From Rhodothermus profundi (lineage in GTDB: Bacteria > Bacteroidota > Rhodothermia > Rhodothermales > Rhodothermaceae): a stretch of DNA of 64,000 nucleotides. Shown here piece by piece: positions 27,632-35,840 of this stretch. The notes under the pieces are model-generated. The model made no database searches. It saw only the letters and a list, made by a program, of their open reading frames with translations, and was not told the origin of the DNA. The position numbers and the translations under genes are program-made. How positions within the stretch are numbered: the first letter of the stretch is position 1; every line of letters begins with the position of its first letter. The DNA lies in assembly GCF_900142415.1 (NCBI RefSeq), contig NZ_FRAU01000001.1, forward strand, positions 489,246-553,245, written 5' to 3'.

Positions 27632-28416
27632 ATGCCACGCTGCAAACCATCCGGATGCTCTGGTGGCGCGAACTGGTCAAGTTCGTACGCGACCGTGCGC
27701 GGTTGTTTGGCGCGCTCGCGCAGCCATTGGGCTTCTGGTTGCTCTTAGGACTCGGCTTCCATGGTTCCATTCGATTGGCCGGATCTGCGTCGCCAGCCTC
27801 CTACCTGGCCTATCTCCTGCCGGGTATTGTGGTGCTGACTATTTTATTTACCGCCATCTTCTCCACCATGGCCATTGTCGAAGAACGCCGAAGTGGCCTG
27901 CTGCAGGCTGCCCTGGTAGCACCCGTCCCCCGCACCGCGCTGGTGCTCGGCTATGGGTTAGGCGGCACCACGCTGGCGCTGCTGGAGGCCGTACTGCTTC
28001 TGGGTCTGCTTCCTTTCGTCAACGGCGTCCACCTTACACTCTCCGGACTGGCGCTGACGCTGGGCGTCAGCCTCCTGGCCGGACTGGCCTTCGCCGTGCT
28101 TGGTTTTGTGGTAGCCTGGCACGCCACCTCCACGCGAGGGTACCATGCGGTAATGAATGTGGTACTCCTACCACTCTGGGCCCTTTCCGGCGCCGTCTTT
28201 CCGATTGAGGGAGCTGCCCCTGTCCTTCAGGTAATGATGCGGCTGAATCCGGTTACCTACATGGTCAGCGCCTTTCGGCAGGGTCTGTTTGGGCCAGACG
28301 CTGCCGGTGCGGTGAGCACGCCCGAAGCCTGCCTGTTTATTACCACCCTGTTCACCCTGGCGTTATTGCTGCTGGCGATACGCACCGTGCGCCGATCCTC
28401 CGATCAGGGCTATTGA
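27628..28416 (+). CDS. ABC-2 family transporter permease
   Basis: 262 aa with six predicted membrane helices and the ABC-2 pattern: a short cytoplasmic start with WWRELVKFVRDRAR, then helices. The block LLPGIVVLTILFTAIFSTM is typical of DrrB/NodJ-type permeases, and PIEGAAPVLQVMMRLNPVTY precedes the last helices. It pairs with the upstream ATPase through the ATGA overlap. No terminator is evident directly after it; the gap to the tRNA gene is about 185 bp. Confidence 0.87.
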   Translation: MNATLQTIRMLWWRELVKFVRDRARLFGALAQPLGFWLLLGLGFHGSIRLAGSASPASYLAYLLPGIVVLTILFTAIFSTMAIVEERRSGLLQAALVAPVPRTALVLGYGLGGTTLALLEAVLLLGLLPFVNGVHLTLSGLALTLGVSLLAGLAFAVLGFVVAWHATSTRGYHAVMNVVLLPLWALSGAVFPIEGAAPVLQVMMRLNPVTYMVSAFRQGLFGPDAAGAVSTPEACLFITTLFTLALLLLAIRTVRRSSDQGY

Positions 28417-28557
28417 GGTACTGCCACCAATATCCTGCCTGCTGCCTCTGCCAGACACCTCGAGGGAACAGGACAGGTTTACTACCACCGGCCAGTCAAC
28501 GTGCGTAGGCTTTCTGTGAAAGCAAGACGCACGGGAACTTCCGGCAACGCTTGTGGC

Positions 28558-28587
28558 TTGAAATGCCCGCAGCGCAAGCGGTATATT
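28558..28587 (+). promoter_or_regulatory. promoter of the tRNA-Val gene
   Basis: TTGAAA at 28558-28563 and TATATT at 28582-28587 are separated by 18 nt. Transcription would begin around 28594, eight bases before the mature tRNA 5' end. Both the spacing and the position fit a sigma-70-like promoter. Confidence 0.6.
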
Positions 28588-28601
28588 GTCTGGTGTGCTG
28601 T

Positions 28602-28675
28602 GGGTCCTTAGCTCAGTTGGTTAGAGCGCCACGTTGACATCGTGGAGGTCAGTGGTTCGAATCCACTAGGACCCA
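28602..28675 (+). tRNA. tRNA-Val (anticodon GAC)
   Basis: 74 nt. The acceptor stem GGGTCCT pairs with AGGACCC, the D stem GCTC pairs with GAGC, and the anticodon stem CCACG/CGTGG encloses the loop TTGACAT with anticodon GAC. The T arm AGTGG/CCACT has the loop TTCGAAT. The discriminator base is A. The CCA end is not encoded (the next bases are CCT), so it must be added enzymatically. Confidence 0.96.
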
Positions 28676-28680
28676 CCTCT

Positions 28681-28712
28681 AAAGGCGGGAGGCCCAAAAG
28701 GCTCCCGCCTTT
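28681..28712 (+). terminator. intrinsic terminator after tRNA-Val
   Basis: AAAGGCGGGAG (28681-28691) pairs perfectly with CTCCCGCCTTT (28702-28712), followed by GGCTTTT. It lies between the tRNA and the 3' end of the convergent DUF5916 gene, so it may serve both strands. Confidence 0.8.
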
Positions 28713-28718
28713 GGCTTT

Positions 28719-31205
28719 TCAGAAGCCCCATGTATAGGTCCACTTCACCAGCAGCACACTGGTCGGCGAGCGTCGCAGCGTGCGCCACGCAAAGCGCCAG
28801 GAATCTGCGGTTCCCTGATTGCTCCAGGCCTGCTGACTCCAGGTCCAGACCACGTAGAGGGTGGAGCCTGGCCGGTATTCGTACCGAAGGATCACGTTAA
28901 CGTTCAACGTGCCCTGCTGAAAATCCGGATTGCCGTAGCGATCGCGGTCATACGGTTCCGTCAGAGGAGCCAGGCGTCCGTCCTCCCCCAGCTTCTGAAA
29001 ATCCCGGTAGTGTCCCCGCGCCCAGAACCACTGCAGATAGCCCTGCAATGTCAGATCCCGCGTGAACGTATGCGCGCCCCGCAGCGTCAGGCTGATGCGG
29101 TCTACATCGCGCCGTCCGAATACGCTGGTAACCCTACCGGCCGTTTCCATTCCGTTCACATTTTGCGCCCAGGCTACTTCCCGTCGGCGAGAGCTTATGC
29201 TGAGAGCCAGGCTCAGGTCAGTGCGCTCGCCGAAACGCACCACCGACCCGATGCTTCCTCCCCAGGCGCGTCCTCCATACCGATCGACCTGCCGGTTTAC
29301 CGAGACGGACAGTCCGACCGTCCGACGCTCATCGGTACTCACCGAAGCCCATACGTTCCAGCGCTGCGGTTTGCGAAATAGCCCGGCCCCGCGCGCTTCG
29401 TACAGATCCCACCCTTCGGATTCCAGATTGAGTCCCAGCCGGGTCCACCAGAAGTTCCGCCATTGCAGGTGCAGGTTCGGGCTTATTCCCCGGCTCAGGA
29501 GCAGCCCGGGGGAAAGCCGATGCATCCACCAGTAGTTCTGATTCAGGCGCACCTGCAGCAGCGGTCCCCAGGGACGCAGGTAGCGCCACTGCGTCCAGAT
29601 ATAGGTAACGGCCAGGTTGGTCATCGTGTGAAACCCCACATCATTGGGGTCATAATCTCGGGTGGAAAAGTTGGCCCCTACAATGCCCACCACGTGAGGG
29701 TGCCGGAGCGATCCGATCCGCGCCTGTCCCTGATATCCCACCTGAGGCGGTCCGCCCTGGCGCATGCGACGGCTGAAAGAGAAAAGCCCTTCGGTAACCA
29801 GGCCATAGTCCCAGGGATTCCAGCGCCAGTCAAAGCCGCCCGTGTACGCCTGGCGTACCCTCCCATCCTCCCGCCAGGTAGCCGTCCCGATAAGCCCCAG
29901 ATAGGATCCCGGTGCAGATAGCTCTCGCTGGAGCCGCCCCACCATATAGTTGGTCAGCGGTTCCGTTCGAATGCGTTGCCGCTGGCCATTTACGTGTTCA
30001 AAGGTTGCATAGGTGCGCTGCGTAAGGGCATCCAGCAAACCAAAAGCCCATCCGTTTGCGGTTTTTCCACTCAGTTTGACCGCTCCCAGAATAGGGACGG
30101 CGGCCGGGTTCTCGACCACCCGCCAGTTCCGAATCGCTCCGGTATCTGGCAAGCTGTAATAGCCCTGCGGCTGCCGACCAATCCGGCGTGAGTAGAAGAG
30201 GTACGTCTGGAGCGCACTTTCGCCTTCGGCCCCCACCGTCTGAAAAATTGAAGTCCCTTCCAGAAAGAAAGGGCGTTTTTCGGGGTAGAAGGTCTCAAAG
30301 GCTGTCAGGTTAAGCACGACCTCATCCAGTTCCACCTGGCCAAAATCCGGATTGATGGTCAGGTTCAGGACCGTATTGTGGGTCAGACCGTATTGCACGT
30401 CGCCCCCCATTCGAAGTGTCGGGCTGAGCGCATGCAGGTACTGCGGCGTGCGGTCGGCGCTCCAGTGCGTGCCGGCTGTGACCACGTAGGGCGTTACCTG
30501 CAGGGCACGAGGCGGCCGAATGGACTCAAGCCCTTCCAGCGTGCCAAATCTGGAAACAAAGCCACCGGTAGCGCGGGGCACGTAAGCCCAGAACACCTGT
30601 TCGTTTTTGCGTCCGATAATGCGGCTGAAGTTGATCCCCCAGCGCAGCGTGTCGGCCTGGCTGAAGCGCAACGCGGTAAACGGGATCCGAAACTCCGCGC
30701 TCCAGCCGTCAGGCCGCATGGCCACACGGGCCTCCCAGAGGGCGTCCCAGTTGAAATCTTCTGCGTTGCCATCGTTCAGAATCAGAAAGTCCGCCTGCGT
30801 GCCGGCGGCATTGACCAGAAAAGCAAAGGCAGTTTTGCGATCTCGATAGCTGTCGATCAACACGCCCACCCAGTCAGCCACCACCATTCGGTCGCGCCGG
30901 GCCAGTCGTCGCAAAATCCGGTCGGGTTCGCGGTCGTAGCATACAAACCCGACGTAAAGCGCTGCGTTGTCGTAGAGCACCCGTACCTCCGTGCGTTCGG
31001 TGGCTGGTTGGCCATCGTGGGGTTCGCGCTGCCAGAACGTGGTGGCGGCCGGGGCCTGCTGCCAGGCCGCTTCTTCGATGCGGCCATCCAGCACAAGTCC
31101 CCCTGTAAGCCGCACGGCCCGAAGCGTCGGAGCCTGACGCGGCTGCGCCTGCAACATCCCCGACAGGCACAGCCCCACCATCAACAGACAGCAAGACTTC
31201 ATCAT
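28719..31205 (-). CDS. DUF5916 outer-membrane protein with CBM9-like N-terminal domain
   Basis: About 828 aa from the ATG at 31205 ([17 protein letters not shown], signal peptide). An N-terminal carbohydrate-binding-family-9-like domain follows (about 30-220: [14 protein letters not shown], then LYVGFVCYD). The DUF5916 body has the marks [20 protein letters not shown] and FFPEKRPFF-like [12 protein letters not shown] near 320. The rest looks like an outer-membrane barrel, ending KWTYTWGF with a terminal Phe. The family is widespread in Bacteroidota and its function is not established. Possible roles are glycan binding or transport at the surface. It is a single gene between the tRNA terminator and thrS. 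Confidence 0.85.
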   Translation of the reverse strand: MMKSCCLLMVGLCLSGMLQAQPRQAPTLRAVRLTGGLVLDGRIEEAAWQQAPAATTFWQREPHDGQPATERTEVRVLYDNAALYVGFVCYDREPDRILRRLARRDRMVVADWVGVLIDSYRDRKTAFAFLVNAAGTQADFLILNDGNAEDFNWDALWEARVAMRPDGWSAEFRIPFTALRFSQADTLRWGINFSRIIGRKNEQVFWAYVPRATGGFVSRFGTLEGLESIRPPRALQVTPYVVTAGTHWSADRTPQYLHALSPTLRMGGDVQYGLTHNTVLNLTINPDFGQVELDEVVLNLTAFETFYPEKRPFFLEGTSIFQTVGAEGESALQTYLFYSRRIGRQPQGYYSLPDTGAIRNWRVVENPAAVPILGAVKLSGKTANGWAFGLLDALTQRTYATFEHVNGQRQRIRTEPLTNYMVGRLQRELSAPGSYLGLIGTATWREDGRVRQAYTGGFDWRWNPWDYGLVTEGLFSFSRRMRQGGPPQVGYQGQARIGSLRHPHVVGIVGANFSTRDYDPNDVGFHTMTNLAVTYIWTQWRYLRPWGPLLQVRLNQNYWWMHRLSPGLLLSRGISPNLHLQWRNFWWTRLGLNLESEGWDLYEARGAGLFRKPQRWNVWASVSTDERRTVGLSVSVNRQVDRYGGRAWGGSIGSVVRFGERTDLSLALSISSRRREVAWAQNVNGMETAGRVTSVFGRRDVDRISLTLRGAHTFTRDLTLQGYLQWFWARGHYRDFQKLGEDGRLAPLTEPYDRDRYGNPDFQQGTLNVNVILRYEYRPGSTLYVVWTWSQQAWSNQGTADSWRFAWRTLRRSPTSVLLVKWTYTWGF

Positions 31206-31372
31206 ACAGGAAGGCGGACAGCGGCAGGCAAAAAAAGGAAGGCATACCATTCGACGACTGGTCTACGGGCGCCCCGGTCTTCAGGTTACAGGCTGTAAAA
31301 AACCCGTCCTGCCTTTGGGAGCCTCAAGGCCAGCTTGCGGGTAGAAAGGGCCATGCAAACGGGGACAAGACA

Positions 31373-33358
31373 ATGACAGGCAACGGGCAATCCGACGTTA
31401 TTCGCCTCACCTTCCCGGACGGCTCCACGCGTACGTTTCCCCGGGGCATTACGGGCCAGGAGCTGGCCGCACAGATCTCTCCACGCCTGGCCCGTGAGGC
31501 GCTCGCCATTGAGGTTAACGGTGAGGTGCGCGACCTGAGCCGTCCCATTGAAGAGGACGCGCGGATCCGGATCCTGACCTGGAAGGATCCAGAGGGTAAG
31601 GCCGTCTACTGGCACTCCACTGCCCACCTGATGGCCGAAGCCCTGGAGGCGCTCTATCCGGGCGTCAAGTTTGGCATCGGACCGCCTATTGAACAGGGAT
31701 TTTACTACGACGTAGATCTGGGCGGCCGAAAACTCTCGGCCGAAGACCTGGCGCGCATCGAAGAAAAGATGCGGGAACTGGCGCGCCGCGACGTGCCCTA
31801 CGAGCGTATTCCGGTTTCCAAAGAGGAGGCGCTGGCGTACTTCAAGAAAAAAGGCGATCCGTACAAAGTCGAGCTGATCGAAGAGCTGGAAGACGGCACG
31901 ATTACCTTTTACCGGCAGGGCAACTTCACTGACCTGTGCCGGGGGCCGCACGTCCCTTCGACCGGCTACATCAAGCACGTAAAACTGCTCAACATTGCCG
32001 GAGCATACTGGCGAGGCGATGAGCGCCGTCCTCAGCTTACCCGCATCTATGGCATCAGCTTTCCGAAAAAGAAAGAGCTGGACGAATACCTCCATCGGCT
32101 TGAGGAAGCCCGCAAGCGCGACCATCGCAAACTGGGCCGGGAGTTAGAGCTGTTCACCTTCAGCCAGAAGGTAGGGCCGGGCCTGCCGCTCTGGTTGCCG
32201 CGCGGCGCCACGCTACGCGAGACGCTGATCACATTCCTGCGGGACGAGCAGATTCGGCGGGGCTATCAGCCGGTCGTTACGCCGCATATCGGCCGGCTGG
32301 AGCTATACCGGACGAGCGGGCACTATCCATACTACAAGGATAGCCAGTTCCCCCCCATGATTGAAGATCCGGAGACGGGCGAAGGCTACCTGCTCAAGCC
32401 CATGAACTGTCCGCACCACATCATGATTTATGCGGACCGCCCGCGCTCCTACCGCGAGCTGCCGCTCCGGCTGGCCGAATTCGGTCAGGTGTATCGCTAC
32501 GAGCAAACGGGCGAGCTGAGCGGTCTGACCCGCGTACGGGGCTTCACCATTGACGACGCCCACATTTTCTGCCGGCCGGATCAGGTTAAAGAGGAGTTCA
32601 AAAATGTCATTGATCTGACGCTTTACGTTTTTCGGGCCCTGGGCTTTGAAGAATTCGAGGCGCAGATCTCCCTGCGCGACCCGAATAACCGGGAAAAGTA
32701 TGTGGGGGACGATGCGCTCTGGGAACAGGCCGAACAGGCCATTCGCGAAGCGGCCGCCGAAATGGGCCTTCAGGCCACGGAAGAAATCGGGGAAGCCGCT
32801 TTCTACGGCCCCAAGCTGGACTTCATGGTGCGCGACGCGCTGGGCCGCCGCTGGCAGCTCGGCACCGTTCAGCTCGACTATGTACTCCCAGAGCGGTTTG
32901 ATCTGTATTACATCGGGGCCGATAATCAGAAGCACCGGCCCGTGATGATCCATCGCGCGCCGTTTGGCTCTCTGGAACGTTTCATTGGCGTGCTCATTGA
33001 GCACTGCGCCGGCAACTTCCCGCTCTGGCTGGCACCGGTGCAGGTAGCCGTGCTGCCGCTGAGCGACGAATTGAACGACTACGCCGAAGTTATAGGCCAT
33101 CGCCTGCGCGAGGCCGGTTTTCGGGTGGAAGTGGATACCCGCACCGAAACCATCGGCTATAAAATCCGTCAGGCCGAGGTGCAGAAAATCCCCTACATGC
33201 TGATCGTAGGGCGCCGGGAACGCGAAGCTGGCACTGTTGCCGTTCGCAAGCACGGCGCAGGCGACCTGGGTCCCAGCACCTTGGCGGACTTTATAGAACG
33301 ACTCCGAGACGAAATAGAGGCCGCAACCCGGCACACTCCTGTTTCGGAAAACCCATAA
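31373..33358 (+). CDS. thrS: threonyl-tRNA synthetase
   Basis: 661 aa. Domains in order: TGS (about 8-70, [18 protein letters not shown]), the editing/SAD domain (about 75-230, with [11 protein letters not shown] and the CRGPHVP motif), the class II catalytic core (about 245-540) with motif 2 ([17 protein letters not shown]) and the zinc Cys in [10 protein letters not shown], and the anticodon-binding domain (about 550-650, [10 protein letters not shown]). It charges tRNA-Thr and clears mischarged Ser-tRNA. It starts the block thrS-infC-rpmI-rplT-pheST, a classic bacterial order. No T-box or tRNA-like leader was recognised upstream. Confidence 0.98.
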   Translation: MTGNGQSDVIRLTFPDGSTRTFPRGITGQELAAQISPRLAREALAIEVNGEVRDLSRPIEEDARIRILTWKDPEGKAVYWHSTAHLMAEALEALYPGVKFGIGPPIEQGFYYDVDLGGRKLSAEDLARIEEKMRELARRDVPYERIPVSKEEALAYFKKKGDPYKVELIEELEDGTITFYRQGNFTDLCRGPHVPSTGYIKHVKLLNIAGAYWRGDERRPQLTRIYGISFPKKKELDEYLHRLEEARKRDHRKLGRELELFTFSQKVGPGLPLWLPRGATLRETLITFLRDEQIRRGYQPVVTPHIGRLELYRTSGHYPYYKDSQFPPMIEDPETGEGYLLKPMNCPHHIMIYADRPRSYRELPLRLAEFGQVYRYEQTGELSGLTRVRGFTIDDAHIFCRPDQVKEEFKNVIDLTLYVFRALGFEEFEAQISLRDPNNREKYVGDDALWEQAEQAIREAAAEMGLQATEEIGEAAFYGPKLDFMVRDALGRRWQLGTVQLDYVLPERFDLYYIGADNQKHRPVMIHRAPFGSLERFIGVLIEHCAGNFPLWLAPVQVAVLPLSDELNDYAEVIGHRLREAGFRVEVDTRTETIGYKIRQAEVQKIPYMLIVGRREREAGTVAVRKHGAGDLGPSTLADFIERLRDEIEAATRHTPVSENP

Positions 33359-33375
33359 ATTTGCATCTTCCTGGT

Positions 33376-33407
33376 CGGAACTCACGGGCGCGCTGCGCGT
33401 GAGTCCG
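33376..33407 (+). promoter_or_regulatory. stem-loop in the infC leader
   Basis: CGG plus ACTCACG (33376-33378 and 33380-33386, one bulged A) pairs with CGTGAGT plus CCG (33398-33407) around an 11-nt loop. The only conventional upstream start codon for infC, GTG at 33399, lies inside the 3' arm. There is no T-run, so it is not a terminator. It lies 13 nt before the AAGGTTGGAG ribosome-binding region. Confidence 0.5.
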
Positions 33408-33434
33408 TCCGCTTTGGTCAAGGTTGGAGTATCC

Positions 33435-33977
33435 ATTAACCAAACCAGGGTACGAGCTATCGCTAAGGCAAACAAATTCCGGGTCAACGAAGAGATTCGC
33501 GCGCCTCGCGTTCGCGTTGTTGACCCCGAAGGACAGCACGGCATCTATGACCTGAAGACGGCGCTGGAAATGGCCCGCCAGCGCGGGCTGGATCTGGTAG
33601 AAATTGCGCCGAATGCAAACCCTCCGGTTTGCAAGATCATTGACTACGGCAAATTCCGCTACGAGCAGCAAAAAAAGGAAAAAGAGGCGCGTCGGAAGCA
33701 ACATGCCCAGCAGATTAAAGAGATTCGCTTTCGCCCTCACACCGACACCCATGACTTTGAGTTTAAAACGCGTCATGCCCGCCATTTTCTGGAAGACGGG
33801 CACAAAGTAAAAGCCTGGGTGCAGTTCCGGGGACGCGACATTCTCTACCAGGATGCCGGCCTGGACCTGTTGCGTCGCTTCATCGAAGCGCTCCAGGATG
33901 TGGCCAAAATCGACCAGCCGCCTAAGATGGAGGGGCGACGCATGACAGTTATTCTTTCGCCTACCCGGAAAAAGTGA
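33435..33977 (+). CDS. infC: translation initiation factor IF-3, probable AUU start
   Basis: About 180 aa. IF-3 prevents 30S-50S joining and checks start-codon pairing. The body is typical: RVNEEIRAPRVRVVD, GLDLVEIAPNANPPVCKIID and FRGRDILYQDAGLDLL. There is no ATG before the conserved region. I chose ATT at 33435 because TTGGAG (33424-33429) precedes it by 5 nt, an ideal site. A GTG at 33399 would add 12 residues but lies in a hairpin stem and has no such site. AUU starts are known for infC in E. coli, where IF-3 represses its own synthesis by rejecting non-standard starts; that regulation is inferred here. The gene precedes rpmI and rplT as usual. Confidence 0.93.
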   Translation: MNQTRVRAIAKANKFRVNEEIRAPRVRVVDPEGQHGIYDLKTALEMARQRGLDLVEIAPNANPPVCKIIDYGKFRYEQQKKEKEARRKQHAQQIKEIRFRPHTDTHDFEFKTRHARHFLEDGHKVKAWVQFRGRDILYQDAGLDLLRRFIEALQDVAKIDQPPKMEGRRMTVILSPTRKK

Positions 33978-34028
33978 GCGTTTCACCAGAAATTCCCGCG
34001 CCTTCCATGTAAGGTTCGGCATATTGGC

Positions 34029-34058
34029 TTGCCGAATAGAAGGACGGGGTCGTATAAT
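34029..34058 (+). promoter_or_regulatory. internal promoter between infC and rpmI
   Basis: TTGCCG at 34029-34034 and a consensus TATAAT at 34053-34058 are separated by 18 nt. Transcription would start near 34065, about 40 nt before rpmI. The preceding 34015-34036 segment (TTCGGC, ten bases, GCCGAA) could form a hairpin in transcripts coming from infC; it overlaps the -35 box. Confidence 0.55.
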
Positions 34059-34106
34059 GGAAGACTCTGTTGATTCTATCGAGCTTGCGTAGCCTGGACG
34101 AAAGCT

Positions 34107-34313
34107 ATGCCAAAAGTCAAAACAAACAGCGGTGCCAAGAAGCGGTTCAAGGTGACCGCCACCGGCAAGATTAAGCGGCGGCGGGCGTTTCACAGCCACC
34201 TGTTAACCAAAAAGTCCAAAAAGCGGAAGCGTCGCCTGCGCCAGGGCGCACTGGTTGACGCCACGGATGTGGGACGTATCCGGCGTCTGCTACACATTGG
34301 AGCTAAAGGATAA
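34107..34313 (+). CDS. rpmI: 50S ribosomal protein L35
   Basis: 68 aa, very basic. It begins [20 protein letters not shown], the standard L35 start, and ends LLHIGAKG. It belongs to the infC-rpmI-rplT set; in other bacteria L20 represses this operon by binding near rpmI. It is 20 bp upstream of rplT. Confidence 0.97.
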   Translation: MPKVKTNSGAKKRFKVTATGKIKRRRAFHSHLLTKKSKKRKRRLRQGALVDATDVGRIRRLLHIGAKG

Positions 34314-34333
34314 GCCAAGCAGGGAAAAGCACC

Positions 34334-34681
34334 ATGCCACGGGCTACGAATAAAGTTGCGGCGCGCCGCCGGCGGAAAAAAATTTTGAATATGGCCAAGG
34401 GATACTGGGGCCGGCGGAGTAAAATTTACACCATCGCTAAGCACGCGGTTGAAAAGGCGCTGCAGTATGCGTACCGCGACCGCCGTCAGCGCAAACGCCA
34501 GTTTCGGCGGCTGTGGATCATCCGTATCAATGCAGCCGCACGCCTGAACGGAACCACCTACTCCCGGTTCATGGGAGCGGTGCGCAAAGCCAACATTCAG
34601 CTAAACCGCAAGGTCCTGGCCGACCTGGCGGTCAATGATCCGAACACCTTCAGGCAGATTGTTCGTGCTGTTTCGTCATGA
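34334..34681 (+). CDS. rplT: 50S ribosomal protein L20
   Basis: 115 aa, full length. It begins [20 protein letters not shown] and contains [30 protein letters not shown] and the closing NPNTFR-like segment ([10 protein letters not shown]). L20 is an early 23S rRNA-binding protein and often an autogenous repressor of its own operon. The strong overlapping hairpins 44 bp downstream separate it from pheS. Confidence 0.97.
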   Translation: MPRATNKVAARRRRKKILNMAKGYWGRRSKIYTIAKHAVEKALQYAYRDRRQRKRQFRRLWIIRINAAARLNGTTYSRFMGAVRKANIQLNRKVLADLAVNDPNTFRQIVRAVSS

Positions 34682-34724
34682 AACAGGTGGGATCCACCCG
34701 ATTTTTTAGCGTTCGCGCCACTGG

Positions 34725-34795
34725 CCTGTAACCGGGGCGCTGAACGTCATGCAAGTATTCCTGCCCGCCCCTGTTACAGGTCGGCGGGCTTTCTT
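34725..34795 (+). promoter_or_regulatory. overlapping alternative hairpins (terminator/antiterminator pair) upstream of pheS
   Basis: Long stem: CCTGTAAC-C-GGGGCG (34725-34739) pairs with CGCCCC-T-GTTACAGG (34766-34780), 14 of 15 positions paired, around a 26-nt loop. Terminator-like stem: GCCCGCC (34763-34769) pairs with GGCGGGC (34783-34789) and is followed directly by TTTCTT. The two share bases 34766-34769 and cannot form together. This is the layout of an attenuator that could decide whether transcription continues from rplT into pheST. Alternatively the second hairpin alone ends the infC-rpmI-rplT transcript. Confidence 0.65.
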
Positions 34796-34811
34796 ATTCC
34801 GCAGGTACGCC

Positions 34812-35837
34812 ATGGCTACCCACTCCATGCAGGAAGAACTGGAGGCGCTGCGTCACGCTATTGAGAATACGCCCATCGACTCCGAAGAGGAGGCCGAAGC
34901 CTTTCGCATTCGCTTTCTGGGGCAGCGAAGCGGCCAGATCACCCACCTGTTCAAGCGCATCCGGGAAGCTCCCCCGGAAGAACGCCCGCGCATTGGTCAG
35001 CAATTGAACGCGCTGAAGCGGCTGGCCGAACAACGGCTGGAGGCGGCCCGTGCTCGCCTGCAGCAAGCCGCCCGTCCGCGCCTGGAAATACCAGACCTGA
35101 CGCTACCGGGACGCCGCGCGTTCACTGGCTCCCTCCATCCCCTGACGCAGACCCTGGACGCTATCGTGCGGGTCTTTGAACAACTGGGCTTTTCCGTAGC
35201 CGAAGGCCCGGAAATTGAAGACGACTGGCACAACTTTACCGCACTCAACTTCCCGCCCGATCATCCAGCCCGCGACATGCAGGACACGTTCTTCCTGCGT
35301 CAGGGACCCTCCTACCGGGACGCCGTCGTGCTCCGCACGCACACGTCACCGGTGCAGATTCGCGTCATGGAGCAAATGGCGCCTCCCATTCGCATTATTG
35401 CGCCAGGACGGGTCTACCGCAACGAAGCCGTCTCCTACAAGTCGTTCTGTCTGTTTCATCAGGTCGAGGGGCTCTACGTAGACCGCAACGTGTCGATGGG
35501 CGACCTGAAACAAGTGCTCTATCTGTTTGCTCGAGCGCTTTTCGGCGAAGACGTGCGCATGCGCTTCCGCCCCAGCTTCTTCCCATTTACTGAACCCAGC
35601 GCCGAAGTAGACATCTGGTGGCCCCTGCCCGATCATCCAGATGGCGGCCGCTGGATGGAGATTCTAGGCTGCGGCATGGTACACCCCAATGTGTTCCGAG
35701 CCGTAGGCATCGACCCGGAGCAGTACACCGGGTATGCCTTCGGCATGGGCGTTGAACGCATCGCCATGCTGCGCTATGGCATCGACGACATCCGTCTGTT
35801 TTACGAAAACGATCTGCGTTTCCTGGAGCAGTTTTAA
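34812..35837 (+). CDS. pheS: phenylalanyl-tRNA synthetase alpha subunit
   Basis: 341 aa from the ATG at 34812 ([18 protein letters not shown]). An in-frame ATG at 34749 would add 21 residues, but it lies inside the regulatory hairpins and the extension is unlike the family. An N-terminal coiled-coil arm (about 1-95) precedes the class II core. Core marks are [48 protein letters not shown] (motif 2 region) and [18 protein letters not shown] (motif 3). PheS and PheT form the alpha2-beta2 enzyme that charges tRNA-Phe. pheT begins 3 bp after its stop. Confidence 0.97.
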   Translation: MATHSMQEELEALRHAIENTPIDSEEEAEAFRIRFLGQRSGQITHLFKRIREAPPEERPRIGQQLNALKRLAEQRLEAARARLQQAARPRLEIPDLTLPGRRAFTGSLHPLTQTLDAIVRVFEQLGFSVAEGPEIEDDWHNFTALNFPPDHPARDMQDTFFLRQGPSYRDAVVLRTHTSPVQIRVMEQMAPPIRIIAPGRVYRNEAVSYKSFCLFHQVEGLYVDRNVSMGDLKQVLYLFARALFGEDVRMRFRPSFFPFTEPSAEVDIWWPLPDHPDGGRWMEILGCGMVHPNVFRAVGIDPEQYTGYAFGMGVERIAMLRYGIDDIRLFYENDLRFLEQF

Positions 35838-35840
35838 ACA

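Noticed and set aside
34749-34811. Separate pheM-type leader peptide before pheS
   Set aside because: The frame has three Phe codons but runs on into pheS without a stop, so it is not a separate leader peptide. Only the alternative hairpins are supported.
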